A DNA stretch of 64,000 bases, taken from assembly GCF_031127905.1 (NCBI RefSeq), contig NZ_JARXIC010000001.1, forward strand, positions 240,051 through 304,050. The letters are read 5' to 3'. Position numbers and translations under genes: made by a program. Positions 1 through 9,160 of this stretch are shown piece by piece. The DNA comes from Thalassobacterium sedimentorum. Its GTDB lineage: Bacteria; Verrucomicrobiota; Verrucomicrobiia; Opitutales; Coraliomargaritaceae. The notes under the pieces were generated by a model, which had not been told where the DNA came from, searched no databases, and saw only the letters and a program-made list of their open reading frames with translations. Position 1 is the stretch's first letter, and the number at the start of each line of letters is the position of its first letter.

Positions 1-604
1 TCGACATGAAGACCGAGGGCACGGAGAAATCGAGCTTCATCACGGAGTCGTCATCCAGCGTCGTGATCAGGGTGCCGGGTTGCATCAGGGCACCGACCGA
101 GAGATTGCGCAGGCCCACCACGCCATCGAAGGGCGCAACAATCCGGCGCTGGTTGATGCGCGACTGGATGGCCTGTGCGCGGGCCCTGGCCGCTTCGACT
201 TCACGACGCTTTTCATCGATCGCGGATTCGCTGGCAGCCCCACGGTCGACCAGTGGCTTTAAACGCTCTACCTGACGCTGCGACTCTTCCAACAAGGACA
301 TGACTTCCGCCAGTTCAGCCTCTTCTTCCGCGGCATCCATTTCCAGCAGCACGCGCCCCTTCTTCACGCGCTGGTTGTCGTCGAAGTTGATCGCGGTGAC
401 ATACTCCGTGACGGTGGAAGTGAGATCGATGCTTTCGTTCGCGCGCAGCGTGCCGAGCGCCTCGACTTCATCGAAGATCGCTTTCTCCGCCGCTCGGGTG
501 GCAAAGACTTTGACCGCGGTCTGCGCAGTCGAAAATTGGGCCGTCGTCAGCAGCGCAGTGGCCAGCAGGTAAAACTTGGGTCGTGTTAATTTGAAAAGGT
601 TCAT
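1..604 (-). CDS. RND efflux periplasmic adaptor (membrane-fusion protein), partial at left edge
   Basis: Reading the minus strand from an ATG at 604 gives an open frame with no stop before the window edge, about 201 codons. The start MNLFKLTRPKFYLLATALLT followed by AQFSTAQT looks like a Sec signal peptide. The mature part begins a beta-barrel/lipoyl-type adaptor (EALGTLRANESIDL, then LLEMDAAEEEAEL), runs into an alpha-hairpin rich in E, R and A around residues 85-145, and returns to the second lipoyl half with RIVAPFDGVVG, the hallmark of HlyD/AcrA-type adaptors. It starts 13 bases after the stop of the outer-membrane factor gene on the same strand, so the two are one operon; the inner-membrane RND pump would be expected just beyond the left edge. 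The substrate cannot be told from this piece. Confidence 0.88.
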   Translation of the reverse strand, partial: MNLFKLTRPKFYLLATALLTTAQFSTAQTAVKVFATRAAEKAIFDEVEALGTLRANESIDLTSTVTEYVTAINFDDNQRVKKGRVLLEMDAAEEEAELAEVMSLLEESQRQVERLKPLVDRGAASESAIDEKRREVEAARARAQAIQSRINQRRIVAPFDGVVGLRNLSVGALMQPGTLITTLDDDSVMKLDFSVPSVFMS

Positions 605-617
605 CGTGTATCGTCGG

Positions 618-1988
618 TTAAAGTGTTGGCATGCGTCCACCCGTGACCAGGTGCAGTCGGATGCGTAGCTGTAAGAGTTCAAATTGCTCGTCGATCAAGT
701 CGCGCTCGATCTCCCGCAGGCTTTGCAGGGCAGTTAAAACTGGCAGGTAATCGTCGATGCCCTGTTTAAAGCGGGCCTCCGTCTCTTCCAGTGCCCGCTG
801 CAAAATATCGCGGCGGTGACACAGGCGTTTGAGGAATTCGCGCTGTTTCTGCTCTTGATAGAGCGTGGTCTCGACCTCCTCGACCGCGCGCAGATAGATC
901 TCGGTAAAGCTGAGCAACTGCTCCTGATAAATGGATTTCCGGCGCTCGACCTCCGCCTTGCGTCGTCCCCAGTCCAGCAACGGTCCCGTAAAATTGGCGG
1001 CCAGCGAGCTGAGCGCGCCCTCGTAGCTACTGGTGGCTCCCACCGCGGCCGAGCCACTCAAGGTCAGTTGCGGCAAACGCTCCGCCACCGCCACCGCGAT
1101 CGAGGCATCTGCCGCAACCAAGTCGGCCAGCGCGGCCCGCAAATCGGGACGTTGCACCAGCAGATCCGCCGGCACACCCAGCGGCGGCATGGCCGCATCA
1201 AAGCTCAGGTGATCTGCCGCGGGGATACGGTTGATTCCGTCCGGCAGCTCACCGACCAGAATATCCAGCAGGTTTTCATAGCTGCGCAGCTCCGACTCTG
1301 CCAGGGGAATCAAGGTCTGGCTATCGGCCAATTGACTTTCCTGCTGCAGCACATCGACCACCGTGCCCACTCCCTGATCACGCCGTAATTGAATCAATTC
1401 CAGCAGATCCTGATCCAGCTCCACCTGCTGCTGAAGCAGCTGTAATTTATTCGCCGCCGCTACCGAACCAAAATAAGCATTCGCTACCTCAATCGAGAGC
1501 GAGAGCGCGACCAGTTCCGCATCCGCCTGACGCGCTTGCGCACTGTAGCTGTCACTCAAACGCTGGCTTTCAATACGCCGGAACAGATCCAGCTCCCATG
1601 CCGCGCCGAGGCCCGCGCTCCAAGTCCAATCATCCGGCTGACGCCCCTCCCAGTCGCGACCCGCGGCGCCGTCAAGTGAGAGCTCCGGCTTGCCACCGGC
1701 AGCCGATTGAGCCGCCAGGAAACGCGCTTGGCGCACCCGCTCCATCGCCTGCCCCAGCCCCGGATTCGCGGCTAGCGCTTGCTGGATCAAAGCGTCCAGC
1801 TCCGGGCGCTCAAAGGCCTGCCACCAAACACTAGCCGAGGCCTTGTCTCCAGTGTGCACAACCGTTTGGTAGTGAGACGCCTGCACAGGCGCCTCTGGCG
1901 ATTCGTTCACCCGATGCACAGCACAGCCGGCACAGGAGAATAAAGATAATATGGTAAGTAGGGACTGGCATTTTTTCCCGAAAGTCAT
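618..1988 (-). CDS. TolC/OprM-type outer-membrane efflux lipoprotein
   Basis: 456 residues from the ATG at 1988. The frame is open further upstream, but this start places a signal sequence with a lipobox (LTILSLFSCAGC) at the N terminus, so I prefer it. The body has the two-fold repeated OEP pattern of RND outer-membrane factors: YQTVVHTGDKASASVWWQAF, then LDALIQQALAANPGLGQAMERV early, and VPADLLVQRPDLRAALADLV near the middle (the typical 'LLxxRPDLRxAE' motif), with long helical segments between. It would form the trimeric exit duct of a tripartite pump with the adaptor immediately downstream. Upstream lies a decayed regulator that faces the same way; whether that regulator ever controlled the pump is unknown. 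Confidence 0.9.
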   Translation of the reverse strand: MTFGKKCQSLLTILSLFSCAGCAVHRVNESPEAPVQASHYQTVVHTGDKASASVWWQAFERPELDALIQQALAANPGLGQAMERVRQARFLAAQSAAGGKPELSLDGAAGRDWEGRQPDDWTWSAGLGAAWELDLFRRIESQRLSDSYSAQARQADAELVALSLSIEVANAYFGSVAAANKLQLLQQQVELDQDLLELIQLRRDQGVGTVVDVLQQESQLADSQTLIPLAESELRSYENLLDILVGELPDGINRIPAADHLSFDAAMPPLGVPADLLVQRPDLRAALADLVAADASIAVAVAERLPQLTLSGSAAVGATSSYEGALSSLAANFTGPLLDWGRRKAEVERRKSIYQEQLLSFTEIYLRAVEEVETTLYQEQKQREFLKRLCHRRDILQRALEETEARFKQGIDDYLPVLTALQSLREIERDLIDEQFELLQLRIRLHLVTGGRMPTL

Positions 1989-2139
1989 GCGGTTTATTAA
2001 ATTGTTAGCAGTAGTTGCGTTAGAGCTGCGAGGAAATAAATAAAGGTTTATTCCCAAAAAAATAAAGAAGTCAGTCTGGGATATCAAAATCTTAGAGAAT
2101 CTGCCGCCTAGAGCACCGGCGATAACCCTAGTTCAGGCT

Positions 2140-2845
2140 TTAGCTTGAGTCTCTAATAATCAATTCAGGTTCATAGCTCAAATACTTCTCTGAAGTCGTG
2201 CCCCCTTCTGAATGCGTGAAATCATCAGATCAACCACATCACTCGCAATCTGCTCCTGAGGTTGATGGAGCGTAGTCAAAGACGGCGTAATCAACTCCGC
2301 CATATCAATCCCATCATAGCTCACAATCGCAACATCGTCAGCTACGTTTAGAGACAGCCGATAGAGTGCTTTCAATGTGGCAATCGCGATCATATCATTC
2401 CCACAGAGAAGAGCCGCAGGACGCGTGCTAGCCGTAAAAGCTCCCATATAATTAAAGACCAGCTCGACAAGCTGCGAAGCATTCAAAATCACCCATTCAC
2501 CCGGTAGGTCTGCAATGTGCGTAAGGCACGGGCTTCCTCTGCGGGATCGTCGGAACTGGATGCCAGCAGGATGGTAAAGCCACACTCCAGGCAAGCGTCG
2601 TGCATCGATTACACGACCTTGCCATAAAACGGAGTGTTGATGTTCGACACGATAATACCGATGACAGAGGAGGAACCACTGCGCAGATTGGCCGCCAATT
2701 GATTCCGCACATAGCCCAACTGCTTAGCCGCGCCGAAGACCTTGTCCCAACTTTTAGATCGGGGCGATTCTCCTGCGAGAATGTGGGCGGCCCGTCTTAA
2801 GAGAGACTCCGGCCAACTCGTCGACTTTATAATATGCTTTCGCAT
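2140..2845 (-). pseudogene. LacI-family regulator, decayed by frameshifts and a stop
   Basis: All parts of a LacI/GalR repressor are present on the minus strand but in changing frames. From ATG at 2845: MRKHIIK, then a one-base shift to VDELAGVSLKT (the DNA-recognition helix), another shift to AAKQLGYVRNQLAANLRSGS and VIGIIVSNINTPFYG, then an in-frame TAA at 2609-2611, continuing HDACLECGFTILLASSSDDP and EEARALRTLQTYRV, a shift to RPAALLCGNDMIAIATLKAL and VADDVAIVSYDGIDMAELI, and a last shift before EKYLSYEPELIIRDSS, ending in TAA at 2140-2142. At least four frameshifts plus one nonsense codon mean it is not functional unless the sequence itself contains errors. Its 5' end abuts a truncated glycoside hydrolase on the other strand. 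Confidence 0.88.
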
Positions 2846-3335
2846 AAGTACACAAACGGTCCAACTCTCGAACACCTGATCGATACTGCGGCAGCATGGG
2901 TGCAGTATGCAAAAGACAAAAATTACAATGTCGCCTACTGGCAAATCGGGAACGAGATCGACCACCACCCTACTTTGATGACTCAGGCAGAATATGTATC
3001 GGCCTACCATCAAATGGTCGATGCGATGAAGTTAGTTGATCCTGACATACAAACCGGACCACGCCTGCTCTCGAACATTAACTATATGCGGGCAGTCGTC
3101 AATGCCGGCTCGGATAATGTAGATTTTTTTAGTGCACACCAATACATCTGGCCCCTCGAACTGGACAACTATGAATCATGGCGCGACTTTACAGGAAATA
3201 TGATTCCAGCCATTGATAATGCAGTCACAGTCAGCCGTGAAAATGACGATCTCCCGATCCTAATCACAGAAACTAACGCACACGGCTACGATGTTAACTC
3301 AAGATACCATTCAACAAAGACCATAAGGCAAGAAC
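2834..3335 (+). pseudogene. Internal fragment of a clan-A glycoside hydrolase
   Basis: An open frame from 2834 contains the catalytic heart of a retaining (alpha/beta)8 glycoside hydrolase: AYWQIGNEIDHH carries the acid/base Glu of an 'xxNE' motif at the end of strand 4, and LPILITETNAHGYD carries a nucleophile-type Glu at the end of strand 7, with VDFFSAHQYIWPLELDNYES between them. No N-terminal half or signal peptide precedes it, and after about residue 165 the frame becomes meaningless where it overlaps the 3' end of the opposing fucosidase gene. The spacing resembles GH39/GH51/GH30-type or agarase-like enzymes, but the family cannot be fixed by eye. The frame is nominally open to 3412; I place the end of real homology near 3335. 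It is best read as a remnant left by deletion or recombination. Confidence 0.72.
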
Positions 3336-3348
3336 TTACCACCAGAAC

Positions 3349-4806
3349 TCATTCAACATCAGAGACCAGTAACAATTCATCGGATAAGCTGAGCTTAACA
3401 ACCGTCGCATAAGGATGGACCGATTCACACGGCAAGCTAATGATTGTCCTTGAGTTATCTGTTGAAATCGTAACAGTCTCAACACTACCTAAAATCGTTG
3501 CCTTAGACACATAGGTTATTCCTTCCGGTAAAGTGATCTTTGAGTCCTCTGGCCATTGGAGAATATGGACATAGAGTGACTGAAGATCTTTACTCACGGT
3601 ATAATTTCCCCACGCTGGTCTATTTGGAAACGGATTGCGTCGCGTATGAAAAATCGACTCTCCATTTACTTTCAACCAATCACCAATCACTTGATAAAGG
3701 CGCAAAGCTTCCGGGTCCAGCTGCCCGTTTCCCATTGGACCATTATTCAAGAGTAAATTGCCTCCCGAGCAGACGGTATTGATTAGACGATGTAGAATCT
3801 CTTCTTCGGAATGGTAATGAAAGTCGCCGTGCGCTTTATACCCAAAGGAAGAACTCACACTGTCTGGAGTTTCCACATATAAGGGTAGTTTTTGAGTCGG
3901 GATCTCTTTATCCCGGATAGACACATAATCGAAGAGTTCGAGATTATCCTGTAAGATTTGATCACCTCCATTATGAATAATCCGAGAGTTGATCAGGCAA
4001 TTCGGCTGATAACGGCGGACCAAATCACTGAACTGCTTGGCCCATTCAAAAGTGATATCCACTGGAGTATCGAACCAAATAAGATCCAAATCGTAACGTT
4101 TCAACAACTCCTCTACCTGCGGTAGACTCTTAGTTCGCAGATAGCGCTCAAAATCAGGCTTATAATCTTCATCGAGTTCAGGAAAAAGAACGGATCTCTG
4201 AGTCATTCGAGTGAGATAAGGAGCATCCGGATCATTCCAATCCTGAGCATGGGAATAATAAACTCCAAAGCGCATACCATAGCGCTGGCAGGCCTCACTC
4301 AGCTCTAGAATAATATCACGTTTGAAAGGGGTATAGTCGACAATGTTGTAATCGCTTACAGTCGAGTCAAACAATGCGAATCCATCATGATGCTTCGCCG
4401 TGACCACCAAATACTGGAGCCCTAGTTCATGAAACGTGCGTACCCATTGCTCCGCATCAAACGAAGCAGGGTTAAAGGCACTCGCTATCGTTCGATACTC
4501 CTTCGCGGACATCTTGGCGGAGGTCAGAATCCACTCAGAATAATTAAAGTCCTGCCCTCTCCCATCATAAGCGCCTGCTAATTTAGAATAGACACCAAAA
4601 TGGATAAATACTCCGTACTTAGCATCTATAAACCATTGCTTATTCCTCAGCTGCGAATCGACCGTCTGCTGCAAATTAGATGGAAAACGATAGTCAAAAC
4701 TGAGTGGATCTACTGTAGCAATAGTTGAGTCCTGCCCCCGGGCTAACTCTGGAAGCATGCAAATGACGTAAATTGAAAGCAGATACGCAATTCGAGAAAA
4801 CGACAT
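3349..4806 (-). CDS. Secreted GH29 alpha-L-fucosidase
   Basis: 485 residues from ATG 4806, preferred over an in-frame upstream start because it gives a clean signal peptide (IAYLLSIYVICMLPELARGQ) and avoids overlapping the upstream gene. GH29 hallmarks: KYGVFIHFGVYSKLAGAYDG near residues 63-82, LVVTAKHHDGFALFDS near 133-148, FGVYYSHAQDWNDPD near 180-194, and the nucleophile motif LDLIWFDTP with Asp246. The C-terminal part lies in a small beta-sandwich (WPEDSKITLPEGI). It removes alpha-L-fucose by a retaining mechanism, outside the cytoplasm. It is the last gene of the seven-gene operon beginning at 16657, 64 bases after its neighbour. No sulfatase accompanies it here. The acid/base Glu is poorly conserved in GH29 and I do not assign it. 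Confidence 0.93.
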   Translation of the reverse strand: MSFSRIAYLLSIYVICMLPELARGQDSTIATVDPLSFDYRFPSNLQQTVDSQLRNKQWFIDAKYGVFIHFGVYSKLAGAYDGRGQDFNYSEWILTSAKMSAKEYRTIASAFNPASFDAEQWVRTFHELGLQYLVVTAKHHDGFALFDSTVSDYNIVDYTPFKRDIILELSEACQRYGMRFGVYYSHAQDWNDPDAPYLTRMTQRSVLFPELDEDYKPDFERYLRTKSLPQVEELLKRYDLDLIWFDTPVDITFEWAKQFSDLVRRYQPNCLINSRIIHNGGDQILQDNLELFDYVSIRDKEIPTQKLPLYVETPDSVSSSFGYKAHGDFHYHSEEEILHRLINTVCSGGNLLLNNGPMGNGQLDPEALRLYQVIGDWLKVNGESIFHTRRNPFPNRPAWGNYTVSKDLQSLYVHILQWPEDSKITLPEGITYVSKATILGSVETVTISTDNSRTIISLPCESVHPYATVVKLSLSDELLLVSDVE

Positions 4807-4870
4807 AATTCTAAGAATAAAGTTCCTAGGCAGCCTGCTAGGCACAGAGCTAAGATGTATTGGCTCGGTA

Positions 4871-5686
4871 TTACTTGATCGAGAAATTATCAAGATAATA
4901 GACTGGATTCGTGTTTTCTGTATTCACACGGTTTCGAAAATAATCGATTTCGGTCACTTTGTTTTTAAATGACAGCTCAGACAGAGTCACAACGGGAGCG
5001 TCACGCCCCCACTCATAGACTCGAAAGCCGTAGGTCTGACGCGTGAGGTTGATATCAACGATTTCAAAGCGATACCAGGTCGCCTCCTTGAATTTATGAT
5101 CCACCAACTTGGCTTCAGCACTATCGTAATAACGGAGCTGATGAGATTGGTAACGAATATCCAAAGTAATCGCTTCAATATCCCCTTCCTTCGAATACAG
5201 TCCGAAATAGGGCTGCGTGTTTAAACTGTCCGCAATCGCGTAAAAATCCCAAGAAACTTGATAGCCACTGCCGGTTAAGCTCTTCCCCAGAGATCCGGTG
5301 ACCTCGACCTTATTAGGATTATAATTGGTCAGACCAGTTCGATTGGTAAAGTAATTATAAAGTGAAGGCGCTGAAGATGAATCACTATCGCCCACCAAAA
5401 CAGCCGATTGTCGGCCACCTTGATCCCATGGAGAATTCATTTTGTTTGAAACAGTGACTCGCTGCTTCGTCGCAAAGTGATTGCCATACCAGCCATACGC
5501 ATTTCCCTGGCGACCTTTGCCTGTACTTTCATTGAGATTCCCGGTTAAAGGCGCGATCTCAGACCCGGCAACGAGTTCTTCAAAATTATAAGAAAAAGGC
5601 TGAGCTTGAGCCGACAGGCTGAAACAAAGGCCCGTACAAATACATGCTCCATTACGAACGAGAGCGATGAGTGAATGAGATTTCAT
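4871..5686 (-). CDS. Secreted beta-sandwich protein, anchorless paralogue of the PEP-CTERM protein at 26495
   Basis: 271 residues with a signal peptide (CTGLCFSLSAQAQPFSYNFE). It is an obvious paralogue of the 303-residue protein at 26495-27406: shared stretches include SLTGSGY, WYRFE, QTYGF.VYEW, DYFR.RVNT and YYLDNFSI. It stops immediately after YYLDNFSIK, at the point where the paralogue continues into its PEP-CTERM sorting tail, so this copy should be released or periplasmic rather than sorted. The conserved core (NFE..., GWYGNHFATKQRVTVSNKMN) looks like a laminin-G/concanavalin-type jelly roll and may bind carbohydrate, but no catalytic motif is visible. It lies between the SGNH hydrolase (29-base gap) and the fucosidase in the same operon, which suggests a role in capturing or presenting the same glycan. 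Confidence 0.75.
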   Translation of the reverse strand: MKSHSLIALVRNGACICTGLCFSLSAQAQPFSYNFEELVAGSEIAPLTGNLNESTGKGRQGNAYGWYGNHFATKQRVTVSNKMNSPWDQGGRQSAVLVGDSDSSSAPSLYNYFTNRTGLTNYNPNKVEVTGSLGKSLTGSGYQVSWDFYAIADSLNTQPYFGLYSKEGDIEAITLDIRYQSHQLRYYDSAEAKLVDHKFKEATWYRFEIVDINLTRQTYGFRVYEWGRDAPVVTLSELSFKNKVTEIDYFRNRVNTENTNPVYYLDNFSIK

Positions 5687-5715
5687 ATCCTAATATTTCG
5701 TTTTTTTAATAGTAA

Positions 5716-7125
5716 TTACTGATTCGATTTAATCAGAGAGTACCGATGCGGCACCGGTTGATTCGCAGCATAAAGTTCCACATAAACCTGATCCATCTGC
5801 TTCAATAGAGCTCCTGTCTGAGCATTTAACTGAAGGTATTCAGAATACTGTGATTCAACATATCCGTACCAAGATTGACCTTTGATAGTCTCAAGCTTGG
5901 CATCGAGGAAAGCGACAATTGCAGTTTCATCGTCTTGATCCACGTCGGAAAACGCCAAGCCACTACTGAAATAAACATAGGCTCGGTTTCGTAGCTTGGC
6001 TTCCAGTTGATGGCGTGCGTCATTTAACTTCAGAACATTCAATGCTTGTTCGTATTGGGGAGTGGTCGTAACCGTGGCTAAATTAATTCCTTCACTGAGC
6101 TCCTGCGAACTCCAGACTCCGACCTCTCGACCATCAATCAACAGGCGATACGATCCTCTCTCTAAATTCATCACCTGAAAATGTTGTTGGTTCATCGTTT
6201 CCTCAAAAGGGACCAACTCAAGACCTTTCGAAATGGATTCTGTTTGAGGAAAGGGTAGTGACTTCTCCAATACAGAAAATTGAAGTTCACCTGAATCAAA
6301 AAGCATCTCAAAGATCTCAGCATTCACCGACACCGGGACGGTTTCTCTCTCAGCATCAATGACAATTTGAGACACATATTTAGGAACCTCCTGAGCTTTG
6401 AGGAACTGATACCCCATAATAAAATGCCCAGGATCCGGATCCGGGTGAATACGGTCTTTGCCAATGATACTCGCGCTTGGGTCCTTCGATTGAAGTTCAG
6501 CAGTGATGATATTCATCGCATCATAGAAATCGACATAACCGACTTCATTTGCTCGCGCATAGTCTTTAATAAAATCCGAAAATCTCCCCAGACCGTCATT
6601 CACACCATAACGATTTTCCCTATCCGTTTCGACTGTTTGATCATAAATGGATGGAGTGATTAAAATCACTTCGCTCCCCGCTCCCTGCAACTCCTCAATC
6701 ACGCGCTGCATATCACGCGTGTAACGGGCATACTCACTGGCTTGTTCTCGCAGCGTCGCTTCGTCAGTTTTCTCAGTAGAATAGAGTGGTCGCCCCACGT
6801 CATTCATCCCCAACATAACCGTGGAAATGGTCGGGTTGAGAGAACCAATCTCTGCATCAAAGCGGCGCAATACGTTTCGAGCTTGATCGCCGGCAATGCC
6901 TCGATTCCAAATTCGAAATTCCCGCTCAGGGAACCGAGTCAGATAATAAAGATATACATATGTATGATAATAGCCTGCATGTGTGATACTATCACCGACA
7001 AAGCAGACACGGTCACCATCTTGAAACTGCGGAATAGCTGCGGTGTCAGCCATAGTCGAAGCGCAGATCGCGAATAAACTGACAATACTGCCAGCTGCTT
7101 TGATTCGATTCATTAGTTGTCTCAT
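5716..7125 (-). CDS. Secreted SGNH/GDSL hydrolase (putative carbohydrate esterase)
   Basis: 469 residues from ATG 7125, chosen because it begins just after the upstream symporter gene and gives a signal peptide (AAGSIVSLFAICASTMADTA). SGNH blocks are present: block I VCFVGDSITHAGYYH with Ser46, block II around IWNRGIAGDQARNV (Gly), block III VMLGMNDVG (Asn), and block V DRIHPDPDPGHFIMGYQFL with the Asp/His pair. These make a serine esterase; in an operon with fucosidases the likely job is removal of acetyl or similar esters from the glycan. The last 200 residues form a separate region (SYRLLIDGREVG..., ALNVLKLNDARHQLEAKLRN) of helices and a small beta domain, often seen in longer family members. 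The 25-base gap to the symporter supports co-transcription. Confidence 0.87.
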   Translation of the reverse strand: MRQLMNRIKAAGSIVSLFAICASTMADTAAIPQFQDGDRVCFVGDSITHAGYYHTYVYLYYLTRFPEREFRIWNRGIAGDQARNVLRRFDAEIGSLNPTISTVMLGMNDVGRPLYSTEKTDEATLREQASEYARYTRDMQRVIEELQGAGSEVILITPSIYDQTVETDRENRYGVNDGLGRFSDFIKDYARANEVGYVDFYDAMNIITAELQSKDPSASIIGKDRIHPDPDPGHFIMGYQFLKAQEVPKYVSQIVIDAERETVPVSVNAEIFEMLFDSGELQFSVLEKSLPFPQTESISKGLELVPFEETMNQQHFQVMNLERGSYRLLIDGREVGVWSSQELSEGINLATVTTTPQYEQALNVLKLNDARHQLEAKLRNRAYVYFSSGLAFSDVDQDDETAIVAFLDAKLETIKGQSWYGYVESQYSEYLQLNAQTGALLKQMDQVYVELYAANQPVPHRYSLIKSNQ

Positions 7126-7150
7126 AATTAAGTTGAAACCTTTTTGCTCC

Positions 7151-9160
7151 TCATGACTGCACTTCCTCATCTCGAACCGTCCCATCGTCTGATTCATCGG
7201 CTTTGACAGTCTTCAGCTTACGGAACAAACGAATCGTATCTCGCAAACCACCACAGATGAACCAAATGCCAGCACTAAACGCTACGGTAAATTTGAGTCC
7301 AAGCAACCAACTCCAAATCGAAGTCCACGAAGTCGAAGCCAATGGATTAACCAAATTGTAGAGCGTTATACAAATAAAAATCCCGCTGTAAAGTAGCGTC
7401 CAGGCTATCAAAGTCAGATAAATCACCTTATCGAAGGTGGTGAACTCTCGGGTAATCCCAATCCTCTGCAGCCAGCCCTTCTTCTGCTCACTCGTATTTG
7501 CCTCTAGATGATCTGTCTGAACTGCGTATTCTCCGCGATGCAGCAACTTATCCAAATTGTAATCCTGCTTCCACGACAACAAAGAAACCAGGATAAAGAC
7601 CGCATAGGACACAACAATGGCAAATACAGACAAATGAAGTCCATTAATCACCTGCTCGCTCCCGGGGAAAGTCACTTCGGGGTAGAATTGTCGGAACGCA
7701 ATCCCCCCGACAGATAAGAGGCTCCCGGTAATCAAACCAGCCCAAGCGCCTTGAGTCGTAGCCTTCTTCCAGTAGAGGCCTCCAATGATGGCACAAGAAG
7801 CGCCTCCGATGTAAATGGATGCCGTAATCTGAAACCACATAAGTATGAAGTCTTTCATCGTCCAAACAGAACTAAAGACCACAGCAATGACACCGATCAT
7901 TACAATCGACCAGCGCAAGTATTTCAAATGTTCCTTTTGCGTAAATGGACGCTTTCGAAAGGGCATCACTACATCCTGCAGAAAAATCGATCCCCAGGAA
8001 TGGTAGGCGGAATTATCCGTCGATATCGATGCCCCCACCATCAAAACGAGAAACAATCCCAGCAACCCGGATGGGAACAACTCATACAAAGCCAATGGAA
8101 CCAATGCCTGTGATTGTAGATACGGATCGTGAATGCCATTGACCGCCGCTTCCACATGCATTCTCGCTTCAATAAATTCAGGATGCCATAGGAGCACATA
8201 AGCACCGATCGCACAGGCCATCGTCCCGAGGCCCACCAACAGCCATCTCCATCCACCGAGTATTTGCCCCATTTTCGCCTCGTGCGGCGTACTGGCAGCG
8301 GCCATGTAACCAGCTCCCCCTTGCCACACTCCGGTTCGCAAGATCAACAAGAAGGCGGTCATTAAGAAAAAAGGAATTCCGAAATCACGCAAGCCATCCA
8401 TCTTGAAAGGATTGACCATGGAAACGCCCTCTTCTCTGACAAGATTGGAGAGTACTTCCAGCTCAGTCGGATTTTTTAGAGACTCTGCCCGTAGTAAGGT
8501 CTCAATAATACCACTCCAGCCAAATAAATGGAGGACATAGAACGCACCACCCATAAAAGCGATAGTCACGATCACCCCTTGAAAGAAATCCGTCACCATA
8601 ATGGTCACCTGCCCACCGGATACAGCCATCAAAACCGCAAAACTCACCATAAAAATCATCAATGAATGATAGGTCGGTAAGGCCAAACCAAGGACGCTGT
8701 AGCTCTCCGGCAATTGCAGGAAATAAACAAGGAAATTAGCTGTCACCATGGGGAAGACCGCACAATTTAGCACACCTGACACAAAGCCTAGAAAGCCTGA
8801 AAAAACACGAAGTCGACGAGAGTAGCGAAGCTGTAAAAACTGCGCCATGGTCAGCACACGAGTTTCGCGGTAGCGATAGACCACAAAGCCGCTGAGAGCG
8901 ATAATAGAATTGACCGGCACGAAAATCATGCCCCACCAAATACCACCGAAGCCATTGCGGTAGATGGCTTCGAAATTACCAATAATACCAATCGCAGCAA
9001 TGAACGCCATACTCTGAGCAATAGTCAGCAAGTAACGTCCGGCTAAACGCTCAGAGGACAAAAATCCGGCCACCGAACGCGTCATTCGGTTGGTAATGAA
9101 CGCGATAAAGATGAGGCAGGCAAAAAAGCCTACCAAAATCAAATAATCCAGTGAAGTCAT
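7151..9160 (-). CDS. Na+:solute symporter (SSS family)
   Basis: 669 residues with about 13-15 membrane segments. The N terminus MTSLDYLILVGFFACLIFIA and the signature FLSSERLAGRYLLTIAQSMA, RYRETRVLTMAQFLQLRYSR and VSGGQVTIMVTDFFQG place it in the sodium:solute symporter superfamily (SGLT/PutP-like). Its start overlaps the stop of the GH95-like gene as ATGA (9157-9160), so translation is probably coupled. It likely imports the mono- or oligosaccharide processed by the operon, in keeping with the cytoplasmic location of the GH95-like enzyme. It is clearly paralogous to the symporter at 61478-63511 (shared RYRETR..T.AQFL..RYSRR.RVFSG) and less similar to that at 17951-20143. A long cytosolic loop near residues 545-575 separates the last membrane segments. 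Confidence 0.92.
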   Translation of the reverse strand: MTSLDYLILVGFFACLIFIAFITNRMTRSVAGFLSSERLAGRYLLTIAQSMAFIAAIGIIGNFEAIYRNGFGGIWWGMIFVPVNSIIALSGFVVYRYRETRVLTMAQFLQLRYSRRLRVFSGFLGFVSGVLNCAVFPMVTANFLVYFLQLPESYSVLGLALPTYHSLMIFMVSFAVLMAVSGGQVTIMVTDFFQGVIVTIAFMGGAFYVLHLFGWSGIIETLLRAESLKNPTELEVLSNLVREEGVSMVNPFKMDGLRDFGIPFFLMTAFLLILRTGVWQGGAGYMAAASTPHEAKMGQILGGWRWLLVGLGTMACAIGAYVLLWHPEFIEARMHVEAAVNGIHDPYLQSQALVPLALYELFPSGLLGLFLVLMVGASISTDNSAYHSWGSIFLQDVVMPFRKRPFTQKEHLKYLRWSIVMIGVIAVVFSSVWTMKDFILMWFQITASIYIGGASCAIIGGLYWKKATTQGAWAGLITGSLLSVGGIAFRQFYPEVTFPGSEQVINGLHLSVFAIVVSYAVFILVSLLSWKQDYNLDKLLHRGEYAVQTDHLEANTSEQKKGWLQRIGITREFTTFDKVIYLTLIAWTLLYSGIFICITLYNLVNPLASTSWTSIWSWLLGLKFTVAFSAGIWFICGGLRDTIRLFRKLKTVKADESDDGTVRDEEVQS

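Noticed and set aside
4806..4893. Possible decayed PEP-CTERM tail between the anchorless paralogue and the GH29 gene
   Set aside because: One frame contains Glu-Pro, but no hydrophobic helix or Arg cluster follows.
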